Source: Musa acuminata AAA Group (Eukaryota; Streptophyta; Magnoliopsida; Zingiberales; Musaceae). Taken from it: a stretch of 64,000 nt of DNA. The DNA lies in NCBI RefSeq assembly GCF_036884655.1, contig NC_088359.1, positions 16,800,001 through 16,864,000 on the forward strand, read 5' to 3'. Shown here one piece after another: positions 12,316-24,172 of this stretch (position 1 is its first letter; the number at the start of each line of letters is the position of its first letter). Under the pieces are notes generated by a model. The model was not told the origin of the DNA. It ran no database searches and was given only the letters and a program-made list of their open reading frames with translations. Made by a program: the position numbers and the translations under genes.

Positions 12316-12902
12316 CTGCAAGCAGTGAGCATGGTTTTGTTTGTTGTGTGGTCTGATTTGAATGTTTTTGACTTTGAGATGAATTTTTATTTGTGGATCA
12401 ATCAACTTTACTTATGTAATTACGTAAGAATTTTCATTTTAAGATAAGAACTTTTGCACGATCAAGATAGATCTTTTGACGTGCATACTCTCAATGTCGT
12501 ACACATGTTTGTGACAGATTGTTCAAGTTGGTAAGCCTTGCAAGTTCATGACAAACTTAGTCAGTTCATGATATAGTTGGATTCGAAAGTTATGAACGAA
12601 TGAAATCGATGGGTTCGAAAATCCAGAGGATATGTGAAGGGAGAATCATGGGTTTCCAATTCTGAGGGATCAAATGAGATTGTATCCATATCGCATTTAT
12701 AATTTTAATTTTCTAATCCTCTTTTTGTTATTTAGGCTAGAGAGCATCACGTGTTCTTTTTGGATCTTGGGTCATGAATATCGAGAATCCAAAGAGCAGG
12801 ATATTATTTCTTGCTCCCAGCTTATGATGTTTTACGTCTTTACAAGAAAGGATGATTTTTAGGTACCCATTTTCTTTTGGGTGCCTCAAAAATAGATCTA
12901 CA
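12316..12902 (-). pseudogene. Remnant of S1 protease region and pol-deletion scar
   Basis: From 12900 to about 12720 the minus strand still resembles the gag-protease linker of M1 (around 38460-38620), in decayed form. From 12720 to 12316 I recognise nothing. RT, RNase H and integrase, about 3 kb in M1, are absent here. The deletion edge cannot be fixed by eye. Confidence 0.55.
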
Positions 12903-14044
12903 TTATTTATCATGTTGCATAGACTTTATCATGGTTCCTTTAGGAACCCAAATTAATTTGTTCAGACTAATTTTCTTGAATGGACAATAATGCGTTTTAT
13001 GTCCAAGTTTGCAACAAAAGTTGCATTTGCTTTGGTGTCGAACATGTAAGATGGGGCCTTTTATGAAGGTGGTTGGATTTTGGTGAGGACTTCTCACAAA
13101 TCCGATTCCACTTCTTTTGGGAACGTGACCCTTGTTTGCAAGGATCATGTTCAAAGACTTGCTACCAACCTCGAATTTCTTCAACGTGTCTTTAAGTAGC
13201 AAGTTTTCCTTTTGGAGAGTGTCTAGATCATGGCATTTTATGCATGAACCTAAACTATCATGATATTCAGTTTTTAACTTATCAATATTACAAGTAAGAC
13301 TATCATGCTCCTTTTTTAGCAATTTATATTTTCTACTAATAATCTTGTATTCATCAAATAAGTCATGGAAGGCATTTAATAATTCGTCAAATGAGCAACT
13401 TGCTCGGTGTTGGACTCCTCTTCTTCAAACGCGCTCGAGTCATCCCACGTTGCTTTGAGCGCCTTCTTCTTTGATGTTCTATTTTTGACTTGGGGACAAT
13501 CACTCTTGTAGTGTCCAGGCCTTTTGCACTCATAGCAAATAACTTGGTCCTTCTTGGGTTCAAATTTATTTTTTGTTTCATTCTTAAACTTGTTTCTTTT
13601 AATGAATTTTTAAAATTTTCTTGTTAGAAGTGCCAAGTCATCGTCACAGTCCTCATCACTTGAGTTTTCTCTCAAGTGGTCTTCTGAAGTTCTAAGTGCC
13701 ATATCCTTCCTGTTCTTTAGAAGGATGTCTTCTTGCTCTTCATGAGCTTTGTAAGTCATCTCATAAGTCATTAATGACCCGATTAGTTCTTCAAGGGGGA
13801 AGTTGTTTAGATCTTTCGCCTCTTGAATAGCAGTGACTTTAGGATCCCAACTCTTAGGAAGGGATCTTAGAATCTTATTTACGAGCTCAAAATCCAAAAA
13901 ACTTTTTCCGAGTCCTTTTAGACCGTTGACGATATTCGTGAAACGGGTAAACATGCGGCCAATAGTCTCACTCGGTTTCATCCAGAAAAGTTCGAAAGAA
14001 TGTATCAAAAGATTGATTTTTGACTCTTTCACTCTACTTGTGCC
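12903..14044 (-). pseudogene. S1 gag, C-terminal part
   Basis: This continues the gag begun at 33713 after the C1 insertion. Residues after the junction match M1 gag (ELF.MKPSE, SLPKSWDPKVTAIQEAKDL, SLMTYEMT). A CCHC knuckle (CYECKRPGHYKSDC, read across a frameshift) lies near 13490-13530, and a second CX2CX4HX4C knuckle near 12960-13010. Two frameshifts separate 13610-14032, the knuckle segment and 12903-13322. The frame of the 5' piece runs into 14032 in phase once the insertion and one TSD copy are disregarded. Confidence 0.88.
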
Positions 14045-15539
14045 TGCTAGTCATAGGTGCCCAGCAAGCCAATCACGTGAGTGATGGCATGGGTGACTTG
14101 CTACAGAATCTTTTTGCTTATTATATTTTGGCGTATATCACTTTATAACTATTGCATAAATGCATACATATATTGTGATGTCCTTGGATTTGTGCAATGG
14201 GAATCGGATCGTGATGAGATCACGATAATGAGATCGATTCACCTTTAAACACATATCCTAAATAATCCCGGTCATAGGTTACTCGAGAGGGACATCGTGA
14301 TAACCGGATAGACTGGTGTGCTGTATACCCGTCCATATGATGGATGCAGCTGGTCTCATAGCTGCTCGTGTAGGGACACTAGGGATACAGTACAAGTGCT
14401 CATTGGAGAATGAGTTCACTGATTGATCCGCTTACGGAATGTTGGATGGTTGATTATGCCTTATTGTCAGATAGCGATTCCATAGTCCTAGTGGTGTATC
14501 TGGTCCTTAGACTTGAGACACCAAGGATGTCCTGTATGAGTGCTCCACTCTTTGATACCAGACTTATAGGTTTGGCTGTCCCAGATCTAGTACAGCTGGT
14601 TATTGGGAGTGGTAGTCGACCTTACGAGGGCTATTGAGTGTCCATAGAGGATCATCCACTCTCGACATCATGAGAGGAATATCCCATGTGTTCTTGCTCA
14701 GACAAATCCCTGGCCAGGGTCATTCGGGTTGAGAGAGAAAGAGTTCTCCGGGAGAATCCGATTAGAGCGAGACTCGAGTAGAAACCGTATGGGTCTGATA
14801 GCACCATGCTCGATATACGGTCTTTGGGATATTAGATGGATGAGGGACTATAGGTACACGGTAACTGAGGACAGACAGGTCCAATGGATTGGATTCCCCT
14901 GTATCGTCTGGGGACTACGACGTAGTGGCCTAGTACTTCCGTAGTCGATGAGTCAAGTGAATTATTACAGAAATAATAATTCACTGAGTTAGAAGGAGTT
15001 TTGACAGGTATGACTCACGGCCAGCTCGATATTGGGCCTAGAGGGTTACACACATATGGTAAGCATTGCGATGAGTAGAGGTTCGGATATGAGATATCCG
15101 ACGGAGCCCTTGTCTTGTTGGGTGCAGATCCAATACCCACTAGGGGAGGACCCATTAGGGTTTGACAGGGGACCTCTGTAAATAGGAGGGATTCAGAGCC
15201 TCATAGGCTAGAGCCTTTGCTTGCCTTTCCTATTCTCCTCTTCCTCTCCACCTCAGATCAGGCCTGGAGTTTTTGAGGAGCGTCGTCGCAACCCTGCTGT
15301 GTGGATCACCGCTAGAGAGGAGGACGCTTGACCTCCTTTACCCTCTCCTAAGGATCTACAAGGAAACACGGATATACGATCTCCCTAGGTAACACAATCT
15401 ACTCTATACGTAGTTTCATGTTTCACGGATTTTTGCGCACCAATCTTCGCACGACGACGAACATCTTTTTGGGAATCGGGGATTTTGTTTTCTTGTTCTT
15501 CCGCTGCGCATGTGATGTCGCCCCCATGATTTCCCAACA
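14045..15539 (+). repeat. 5' LTR of C1 (1495 bp)
   Basis: The LTR starts TGCTAGTCATAGG and ends CCCAACA. It is followed after one base by the primer site. Small open frames inside it (14410-14944) also occur in the 3' LTR at 32258-32792 and have no recognisable product. Confidence 0.93.
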
Positions 15540-15540
15540 G

Positions 15541-15552
15541 TGGTATCAGAGC
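15541..15552 (+). other. Primer-binding site of C1
   Basis: TGGTATCAGAGC, complementary to initiator tRNA-Met, lies one base after the LTR. Confidence 0.93.
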
Positions 15553-15639
15553 CAGGTTGTCCGTGCGAATGATTGGTTTTGAACTACATGTGTTTTGTTT
15601 AGGAAGAATTTTGACGTCAAAATCATTGATGCAAAAGCG

Positions 15640-16080
15640 AGAAAGGGCAGCAACAATTGCTGCCCTCGATCTGCGTGCGTGCAGCGCAGCCGAAGGCAGG
15701 CAGCAGGCAGCACAGCGCCGACGCATGCGCAAGCGCTGTGCCTGCAGTAGCCGGCCAGCGGCCTGCTTGCAGTAGGCTTGCTGCCGGCGGGGCTGGCAGC
15801 CCACGGGCAGAGGTGCCGCAGGGCAGCGGCGCGAGCCGCCGCAAGGAAGCAGCGCCTGCCGCCGCTGCTCCCGCGGGCGAAACCCCCCCCACAGGGGTAG
15901 CCGCCCGGCGGGACAGCACCCCCTGCGGAGGCAGCGACGCCCAAAGGGGGCGCCCACCTGCAACGGCAGCGCCGCCAGCGGGCGTGCCCCCTGCAGGCGA
16001 GGGCAGTGCCCTCATTCGCCGCACAGGCCGCCGCCGGCAGGGTGGCGGCGGCGGCACCAGCGAAAAGGGGAAAGGGCATT
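15640..16080 (+). other. GC-rich block in the C1 leader
   Basis: About 440 bp of very GC-rich sequence (GCAGCGCC, GCCGCCGG and similar words) stand out from the AT-rich surroundings. Because stop codons are AT-rich, several frames on both strands are open here, the longest about 200 codons. The compositions (A, R, P, G, C) look like chance translation. I assign no protein. Confidence 0.7.
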
Positions 16081-17145
16081 AGGGTTTTCTGGCCAAAAGA
16101 TAGTTTTGCCCCTCGGAATTTGAGAAATTCCAGTTTATGTCTTTTGTCCAAATTATGAAAATACCCCTATAAATTCAGAAATTCCCTACATGTCCCTAAT
16201 TTCAAAAAATATTAATTAATTAAAAGGTTTAGTTGATTATTATTTTTATTATTATCTAGTAGTCCTACATGATGATGATTATTTATACATGTGATGTATG
16301 AGGTATGGACGGATGATCATGGACCGTGTGATGTGTGTACTTGTGATTATTATTATTAAGGTTTGCGAGCCTCTATTATATTTCTTGTTTATTGTCGGGC
16401 ATGCGTGCCTATGAATAAGTTGTAATCACATGAGGAGGCGCAGCGGGAGCATGGATGCAATAGCGGGTCCCACGAGACGAACGATCGTGATGCATGGAGA
16501 TGCATCAAGATGTCGACGGAACCGACGAGGACGAGATGGACGATCACAGGGCATGGAGATGCACCGTTGCACATATAGATCTTGATGTGAGTGATTAGGC
16601 CTACTGGCTCGGGTCTAATCACATTAGGTTGTGGTCCATGATCATCTGGTGTAATTGATTATACACATACTAGATAAGTATATATATTTACATGCGATGT
16701 ATATATATATTAAATATGTATATGTGTGAAATGTCATATTAGGAGACCAAATCTTAGAAACATCTCTCGATAATATTAAGTCGGTAAACGTGAGGCAATT
16801 AGATTGACCCACGTGGCCTTCCATCGTTATGAGTAGGAACCGATTCCCGGTGTAGGTTGAGTTGGTCGAGTCCCTCGAGACTCACCTATATCGCGATTCG
16901 CTATCTTGCTTACAATATAGAGATGTCACCGGTGACCTGAGGGCATGGTATACTTGGTCGAGTCCCTCGAGGGTATATCATCAAATCAGACTCATCTTGT
17001 AACGAAGGTGTTGACTTAACCGAGCATCATGGTTGGTCGAGTCCCTCGAGGCCATGGTGATTCGGAGGCCGAACAGGATGGGAATCACAAGGAGTTGTGA
17101 TTGGCAAGAGTTGCCTACCTTTTAGGCTTAGTGTGATTGGTCGAG
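16081..17145 (+). other. C1 leader with a repeated 18-bp motif
   Basis: This is noncoding leader between the GC block and gag. TTGGTCGAGTCCCTCGAG occurs at 16862-16879, 16954-16971 and 17033-17050. A fourth copy is split by A2 (17137-17145 and 22478-22486). The CTCGAG core is palindromic, and the copies may form hairpins in the RNA. Confidence 0.75.
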
Positions 17146-17583
17146 TGTTAGGACTCTAGCTTGGAGAGTCCTAATTGTGAGGGACATTCATGTAAAACTG
17201 TTAGGACTCTAGCTAGGAGAGTCCTAATTGAGAGGGACATTCTGTTAGGACTCTAGCTAGGAGAGTCCTAATTGAGAGGGGCATTCATGTAGGAGGTTTT
17301 TTCTTATAGAAGAATTAGGAGTTGTAAGGGAATAGGAGTCTTGAGTAGGAGTCCTATTAGGAGTTGGTTAGAAGTAAGAGTCTTAAGTAGGAGTCCTATT
17401 AGGAGTTAGGGTTTAGAAGCCCTATAAATAGCCATGTATTCCTCCTCTTTTCTCAAGCAATAGATGAATCTTTTCTGCAGCCTTTGAGCAGCAACTTGGA
17501 GGGAGGAACCCCTATAGAGTTCCAAGGAGGCCGATCCCCTAAAGAGATCAACCCCAAGTTTAGAATCTGCAAGGGTTCTAACA
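17146..17583 (+). repeat. 5' LTR of A2
   Basis: The LTR runs from TGTTAGGACTC to TTCTAACA. The terminus is tandemly triplicated, with starts at 17146, 17199 and 17243. The TATA box is at 17423-17430. Confidence 0.95.
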
Positions 17584-17585
17584 CC

Positions 17586-17597
17586 TGGCATCAGAGC
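17586..17597 (+). other. Primer-binding site of A2
   Basis: TGGCATCAGAGC differs from the tRNA-Met complement TGGTATCAGAGC at one base. The copy in R (50677) is perfect. Confidence 0.85.
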
Positions 17598-18849
17598 AGC
17601 ATTCTTGGCGTCTCGCTGCCCTTTCACAGCCATCCATCAACCCTCCACAACCATCCAAAGCAATTCCCACAATTGCTTAAAAGATCGTCACCGAATTCCG
17701 CCATCATCTCCACCACCACGGATCATCCTTTGATCTCCCCGTGAATTGCAACAGGTTCTGGTTTCCTACCTTACTGCTGCTGCAATTTAGTTATCCATAT
17801 TCGAAAATCCAAAAAAAAAAAAAAAAAAATCGTTCCTATATTGCTGCATAAACTTTTCGTCACAAAGTTTTCATCTCTACGACGAAAGATACATTGCAGA
17901 ATTCCAGCCGCATAGCACCATCTGTTTGATCTTGCTACTGTGCTTTTTCTATCCAAATTTCTACGAAATTTTTATGACATCTTTGACACTTCTTAACAGT
18001 AGATTTCCCTTTGGTTTCATCAAAAATTTCTCAATATAAACTACTGATCTTTTATGTCCAATCTGCTGCACTTGAATTGCAGAATTCAAGCCACATAGCA
18101 CCATCTGTTTGATCTTGCTACTGTGCTTTTTCGATCCAAATTTCTACGAAATTTTTATGACATCTTTGACACTTCCTAACAGTAGATTTCCCTTTGGTTT
18201 CATCGAAAAATTCTCAATATAAACTACTGATCTTTTATGTCCAATCTGCTGCACTTGAAAATCTATGCTGTAGAAAATTTCAACTGCATATCGTTGCCTT
18301 AACCCATCTATTTGCAATATTTTTTGAATGAAATTTCTTATAGACTTCATATATCATCTTGGCTTCCATCTAAGATTGATCTATTAAGAAATTCATCTCT
18401 AAAAACGATTTTATGTTGCTGCAAATTTTCATCGTAACCCGCTGAAATTTTTCGACGATAATTCTGCAATTGCAACTTGCACCAATTTCTTTGCTGTTAT
18501 ACTGCCGAAATTTTCTTGATTAAATTAGATATCCTTGCTGTCATATAAACTGTGATTTTGCTATCAATTCCCTCCTCAATTCTCTCACATACTTGCTGGA
18601 ACTTCCACGGATTTCTGTCAAACCTTTGCTACCATCTACCACAGATCCAAAACTTTCATCCATAGTCCTAAAACTCTACCAAACCACACCCTCAAACTGC
18701 ACCCAAAACAGCCACAAAACAAGCCTAAACCGCAGCCTACATCCACCAATCCACCAACACTTTCGACCATCACTTCTCTCAACCTATACATGCCTTTAAC
18801 CCAATAGCAAAAGAGAGATCTTAACATCATTGATTTGGGGCCATATACT
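17598..18849 (+). other. A2 leader
   Basis: About 1.25 kb of untranslated leader before the gag start, with a poly-A run near 17812-17829. A segment of about 110 bp (CATAGCACCATCTGTTTGATC onward) is repeated at 17910 and 18093. Homologous leaders occur in R, T and U. No gene is seen. Confidence 0.75.
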
Positions 18850-19767
18850 ATGGCATCTAAGGAGGCAATCAATGCTAAATTCGAAGCCTTGGAGGCACGA
18901 ATGGAGGATAAGATTCGGACGCTCTTTACCGAACTCAGATTGGGCCGACCACTAAGCCCGAAGAAATCATATCAAGGAGAGAGCTTTGCCCAATCACACC
19001 AAGCCCGAAGAGATGACTTCCAAGGGAGGGTAGGCTCTATGACCAACCCCAACTATCCATGCATGAGAGTGGACTTACCTAGATGGGAAGAAGGAGACCC
19101 GATTGGTTGGATTTCGCACGCGGAGCGATATTTTCGGTACCACAAAACCGCGGATGTATCTATGGTGAAAATTGCAGCTATACATCTTGAAGGGGATGCT
19201 ATTCAGTGGTTTGACTGGTTTGAACATACTTATGGAGTCCTTTCATGGCGACAATTCAAAAAAGAACTGCTGATTCGCTTCAGACCAACCGATTACGAGA
19301 ATATTGACGAACAACTAGCAAAGATCCGACAAACCTCCACCATTCAGGAGTACCAAACCAGGTTTGAAAGGTTATCTAATCAAAATCATGATTGGTCTCA
19401 AAAACAGCTATTGAGGACCTTCATTGAGGGCTTGAAGCCGGAGATCCGAGGAGAAGTTAAAGCACGACAACCGTACACGCTTATGGCAGCCATCTCTTTC
19501 GCACGACATCAAGAGGAGCAATTGAACCATGAAGCTCGGAGGACTAGGGTCGCTCCTCAACTACTAATATTGAAGCCCTCAGCCCCCCCTACTGTCGACC
19601 AAGTCCCTGCACCAAAGAGGTTAACAGGAGAAGAGCTTCGGGAGCGATATACGAAGGGGTTATGTTGGCATTGTGACGAGCCGTGGAGCCGTGAGCATCG
19701 TTGTAGTAAAGGAGGACTTCTTATGATTGAACCGATAGAAGAAGAGGTCATTGAACATCCAAAATAG
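18850..19767 (+). pseudogene. A2 gag, Reina type
   Basis: The frame begins at ATG 18850 (MASKEAINAKFEALEARMEDK, a coiled-coil-like start). A retrotransposon gag domain follows at about 19060-19520, with words HLEGDAIQWFDWFEHTYG and RQTSTIQEYQTRFE. A CCHC-type zinc knuckle (CWHCDEPWSREHRC) lies at 19663-19704. It packages element RNA in virus-like particles. A TAG at 19765-19767 breaks the frame before protease. I place the start at 18850 because T has an ATG at the matching place. Confidence 0.9.
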
Positions 19768-20679
19768 AGCTTTGAACATGAAGAAGAAGATGCAGAAGAA
19801 GAGCCAAAACCGACCGAAGTTACGGTACAAGCTAGCTACTCAAACCCGCAAACGATGAAAATTGGAGGCCTTCTCAAACAACAACCAATCACTGTTCTCA
19901 TCGACACGGGCAGTACTACTAACTTCCTAAATAGTAAGCTTGCTGTTCGGATATCATTACCTATCGAGAATCGCTGCAGGTTTGATGTTAAGGTCACCGA
20001 CGGACGGATTTTGAATTGTGATCATAGGCGCTTGCAGGAGAAACTATTGCTGCAGGACCAAGAGATAATTGCAGATTTCTTCCTTCTCCCTCTTAACAAT
20101 CATGAGGCCATGCTCAGAATTAAATGGTTGATGACATTAGGTGATATTTCCTGGAATTTTATGAAACTAATTATGAAATTTTACAGTAAGGAGAAACAGG
20201 TGACATTGCACGGGAAACGTGGGGGCGACAAAACAACGATTTGCACACAACAAATGGAGAATGTTTTGCATAAAGCATGCAGCGGCTTTTTGGTACAACT
20301 TGAGCAGCAAACTAAGGGAGAGCCAACAGAATTTGAAGATCCAAATCTACTTCCTTTGCTTGCTGAATTTTCAAATATATTTGACGAACCGCGCAACCTA
20401 CCTCTTACCTGTCGGCATGATCATTGTATAATGATTCTTCCAGGAAAATCTTCAGCAAATGCTCAGCCATATCAGTATCCACATCTCCAGAAGAATGAAA
20501 TAGAAAGGATTATAAAAGAGATGCTCGAAACAGGAGTTATTTGGCCAAGTTGCAACCTCTACTCTTCGCCGGTGCTACTTGTACGCAAGAAGGACGGAAC
20601 AAGGCGAATATGTGTTGATTACCGAGCTCTCAATGGCATAATCATCAAGGACAAATACTTTATTCCAATAGTAGATTAA
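19768..20679 (+). pseudogene. A2 protease and N-terminal RT
   Basis: The same frame continues with an aspartic protease (VLIDTGSTTNFLNSKL, near 19893-19940) and the start of RT (SSPVLLVRKKDGTRRICVDY near 20565-20620). A TAA at 20677-20679 interrupts at the RT LLDE box. The protease active-site triplet DTG is intact. Confidence 0.88.
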
Positions 20680-22017
20680 TTGCTAGATGAAAGGGAGCAC
20701 AAATCTTTACAAAGCTGGACCTTTGATCCGGGTATCATCAAATACGAGCATGCGAAGAAGACATACGGAAAACCACCTTTTGAACACACAACAACCACGA
20801 ATTTTTACTTTCTGCAACAAAAGGTGGAATATCTTGGGCATATCATATTAGAGGAAGGTGTGGCAGTGGACCCCTTCAAAATTGGAGCAATGCAAAACTG
20901 GCCGACCTCGAGAAACATAAAATTGCTACATGGCTTTCTGGGTTTAACAGGCTACTACCGCAAGTTCGTGAAAAACTATGGAAAGATCAGTACACCACTT
21001 ACTTCCTTACTAGAAAAAGATGTCTTCCAATGGTTGGACAGAGCCTCCGCTGCCTTTGACAAACTTAAGGCAGCCATGACGATGACGCCAGTGCTAACAC
21101 TACCAGATTACAACCGACTCTTCATTATTAAGGCCGACACATCTGGAGTCAGAATTGGAGTCATTCTCATGCAAGATGGTCGACCACTCGCATACACTAG
21201 CAAGGCATTATCTCCCTCCTATCAAAATAAGTCAACATATGATAAGGAGATGCTCGCCATTGTGCGCGCAGCAACGAGGTGGAGATTGTACTTGATCAGG
21301 CGATACTTTCAAATCAAGACCGACCATAAAAGCCTAAAATATCTCTTGGAGCAGAAGATATCTTCCCCCAAGCAGCAAAAATGGGTAACAAAACTTCTTG
21401 GATTTGACTATGAAATAACTTACAAAATGTGGAAAGAGAATGTTGTTGCAGATGCGCTTTCGCAGCTACCTGAGCAAGCTGAATTTTCGGTCGTTTTACT
21501 TCCAACCAGCGACTTTCTTAAGGATATTAAGATGGAATGGCAGGAAGATTCAGAGACTAGTAAAATTATAAAAAAATTGGAGGAAGCACCAAGCCCCATG
21601 GTTCATTACAATTGGGACTCAAAAGAATTACACTATAAGGGACGTATTGTGCTTACGATAAATTCTACTTGCATCTTCACGAGCAGATTTTGGACAAAGT
21701 TATTCCATATGCAGGGTACTAAATTGAAAAGGAGTATGGCATATCACCCAAAAACCGATGGCCAGACGGAAGTTTTAAATAGGTGCTTGAAGACAGCCCA
21801 AAGCCACCCACCAAATATGACTACCCAAAGAGAACTCCAGACCCTGCCAAGTGCCATTGTTGATCGACGGATCATGACTCGACGACGACGACCCACTAAT
21901 GAAGTGCTAATACAGTGGGCGAACCTACCAATAGAAGATGCCACTTGGGAGAACTATGATGACTTGAAAATCAAATTCCCAGAATTCACGAATCATCAGC
22001 CTCGAGGACAAGGCTGA
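20680..22017 (+). pseudogene. A2 RT remnant without palm, RNase H, integrase scraps, chromodomain-like tail
   Basis: After the LLDE box, DNA for the KLDLRSGYHQIR region remains, but in the +1 phase and with CGA-to-TGA stops. The RT palm with FDD, about 80-90 codons, is missing. The frame resumes at QQKVEYLGH (near 20817). RNase H is present (KADTSGV, TYDKEML, TDHKSLKYL at 21130-21340). Of integrase only the second-Asp to Glu region remains ([11 protein letters not shown] to DGQTEVLNRCL, 21680-21790). The zinc-binding part, the first catalytic Asp and the C-terminal core are missing. The chromodomain-like tail closes at 22015-22017. The same junctions recur in T and R. Confidence 0.9.
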
Positions 22018-22020
22018 TTT

Positions 22021-22032
22021 GAAGAGGGCGGG
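22021..22032 (+). other. Polypurine tract of A2
   Basis: GAAGAGGGCGGG precedes the 3' LTR by 2 bp. Confidence 0.8.
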
Positions 22033-22034
22033 TT

Positions 22035-22472
22035 TGTTAGGACTCTAGCTTGGAGAGTCCTAATTGAGAGGGACATTCATGTAAAACTGTTAGGACTCTA
22101 GCTAGGAGAGTCCTAATTGAGAGGGACATTCTGTTAGGACTCTAGCTAGGAGAGTCCTAATTGAGAGGGGCATTCATGTAGGAGGTTTTTTCTTATAGAA
22201 GAATTAGGAGTTGTAAGGGAATAGGAGTCTTGAGTAGGAGTCCTATTAGGAGTTGGTTAGAAGTAAGAGTCTTAAGTAGGAGTCCTATTAGGAGTTAGGG
22301 TTTAGAAGCCCTATAAATAGCCATGTATTCCTCCTCTTTTCTCAAGCAATAGATGAATCTTTTCTGCAGCCTTTGAGCAGCAACTTGGAGGGAGGAACCC
22401 CTATAGAGTTCCAAAGAGGCCGATCCCCTAAAGAGATCAACCCCAAGTTTAGAATCTGCAAGGGTTCTAACA
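22035..22472 (+). repeat. 3' LTR of A2
   Basis: 438 bp, with ends and triplicated terminus as in the 5' LTR. TATA box at 22312-22319. Confidence 0.95.
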
Positions 22473-22682
22473 TCGAGTCCCTCGAGGTTACACTAAGACG
22501 CTAATTGGATCCTGACCCCCACTAGAAGTCTGCCGGAGACTTCCGTTTCACGTGCTGAGGGTGTCGCGTGACTCGTTAGTAAAATAGTGGGAGCATATTA
22601 AGATAGAAGTCCATATCTTGATAGTTTATTTCTTGCAAAATCTGCATGTTATTCATTTCTGCTGCATCTTTATTTTCAAAAA

Positions 22683-23490
22683 ATGTCGCTTTCAAATCCC
22701 TTACGTGGCATACTTGATGTCAACCGCCTCACTGGTCCAAATTATACGGATTGGCTCCGTAACTTGAGAATTGTTCTCACAGCGGAGAAAATCGTGTACA
22801 TCCTTGATTCAGTGATGCCTACGCCCGAAGAAGGGGCAAGCGAGGATGAGATCGCTCGCTACGTGAAGTACATTGATGACTCCACTCTTGCTCAGTGCTA
22901 TATGTTGGGCTCTATGACTCCTGAGTTATAGAGACAACATGAAAAGATGGATACCAGATCCATTCTCCTACATGTCCGCAAATTGTTTGAGGAACAGGGA
23001 AGGACTCAGCGATATGAGATATCTAAAAGCCTCTTCCGCGCTAGGATGACTGAGGGGACACCGGTTCAGAACCATGTCCTAAAGATAATTGAGTGGAGAC
23101 AGAAACTCACAGGTCTAGGAATGGTCCTAGAGGATAACTTGTGTGTGGACATTGTACTTCAGTCCCTACTAGATTCCTTTTCATAGTTCATAATGAATTT
23201 TAATATGAACAAGCTTGAGGTGACTCTCCCAGAGCTCCTCAATATGTTGAGGGAAGCAAAGAGTACTATTAAGAAAGAGAAGCCAATTCTCTACACTGGT
23301 GAGACTAAAAAGAAAAGGAAAGCAGAAAGGTCCCTTAAGAAGGGAAAAGGGCAAATCAGGTAAAGCAAAGGTTGCTAAGAAAGACCCAGCAAAGGACAAA
23401 GATCAGTGCTTCCACTGTGGTAAAGATGGGCACTGGAAGAGGAACTGCAAAGAGTACCTTGCAGAAAGGGCGAAACAAGAAGCTTGGTGA
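22683..23490 (+). pseudogene. C1 gag
   Basis: The start ATG at 22683 opens a copia gag (NRLTGPNYTDWLRNLRIVL is the typical plant copia gag opening). The product would form the particle shell and bind RNA. A CCHC knuckle ([14 protein letters not shown]) lies at 23408-23449 in a lysine-rich tail. In-frame stops at 22929-22931 and 23184-23186 and a frameshift near 23350 disable it. Decay exceeds that of the nested A2. Confidence 0.88.
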
Positions 23491-24172
23491 AGCTTCAGGT
23501 ACATTCATGATCAATCTCCAATTGTTAGATTTTTGTGATAGTGCATTGGTATTGGATACCAATATTGTTTATCACATCTACAATTTATTGTAAATTCTAG
23601 CAAAGCCGAGGAGAGATTGACGAGAGCAATATTGCATAAAGGTTTGTTTATGCAAGACACTACTCCACATATCATGAATATAAGTGTCTAAGAGGAAACG
23701 AGATGAGGTGAACAGTGTATACCTATGGCATTGTAGGCTAGGTCATATCCATGAGAGAATGATTCAAAAGTTGCTAAATGATGGATATCGAGATCCATTT
23801 GACTATGTGTCATATGCAACTTGCGAGCCTTGCCTTCGTGGAAAACGGACCAACTCTCCATTTAGTGGAACTGGAGAGAGAACCACTCAGCTGTTGGAAC
23901 TTATACATAGTGATGTATGTGGACCCATGTCAACTCATGCCATTGGAGGTTTCTCCTACTTCATTACATTTACTGATGATTTCTCAAGGTATGGATATGT
24001 GTACTTAATGAAGTACAAGTCCGAGGCCTTTGAGAAATTCAAAGAGTATAGGAATGAGGTGGAGAACCAAACTGGAAAGAGTATCAAAACTCTTCGATCA
24101 GATCGAGGAGGTGAGTACTTAAGTATAGAGTTTACTCAGTTTCTCAAGGACCATGGGATATTATCCCAATGA
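23491..24172 (+). pseudogene. C1 protease remnant and integrase N-terminal part
   Basis: Only a scrap of protease (LDTN near 23558) is left, followed by several stops; most of protease appears deleted. From about 23684 comes the pre-integrase region (LWHCRLGHIHERMI), the HHCC zinc region (CEPCLRGK) and the integrase core (DVCGPM, FTDDFSRYGYVYLM, SDRGGEYLS). A TGA at 24170-24172 stops the frame. Confidence 0.85.

Larger units (their letters stand above)
17146..22472 (+). mobile_element. A2: complete Reina-like non-autonomous gypsy element
   Basis: Two 438-bp LTRs (17146-17583 and 22035-22472) differ at about two bases by eye. They are flanked by TSD TCGAG (17141-17145 and 22473-22477). The element is 5327 bp. 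It carries gag, protease, a partial RT, RNase H, integrase scraps and a chromodomain-like tail in one frame. The near-identity of the LTRs makes it one of the youngest insertions here, although it lacks the RT active site. Confidence 0.95.

Noticed and set aside
14410..14944. Two short open frames in the C1 LTR, repeated at 32258-32792
   Set aside because: They recur only because both LTRs carry the same sequence. There is no recognisable protein, and the gag start lies elsewhere.
15541..15552. tRNA-like TGGTATCAGAGC words here and at six other places
   Set aside because: Each adjoins an LTR edge, so they are primer-binding sites and not tRNA genes.
15385..16151. Overlapping open frames of 140-200 codons on both strands
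   Set aside because: They coincide with a GC-rich block where stop codons are rare, are open in several phases at once, and show low-complexity A/R/G/P/C composition.
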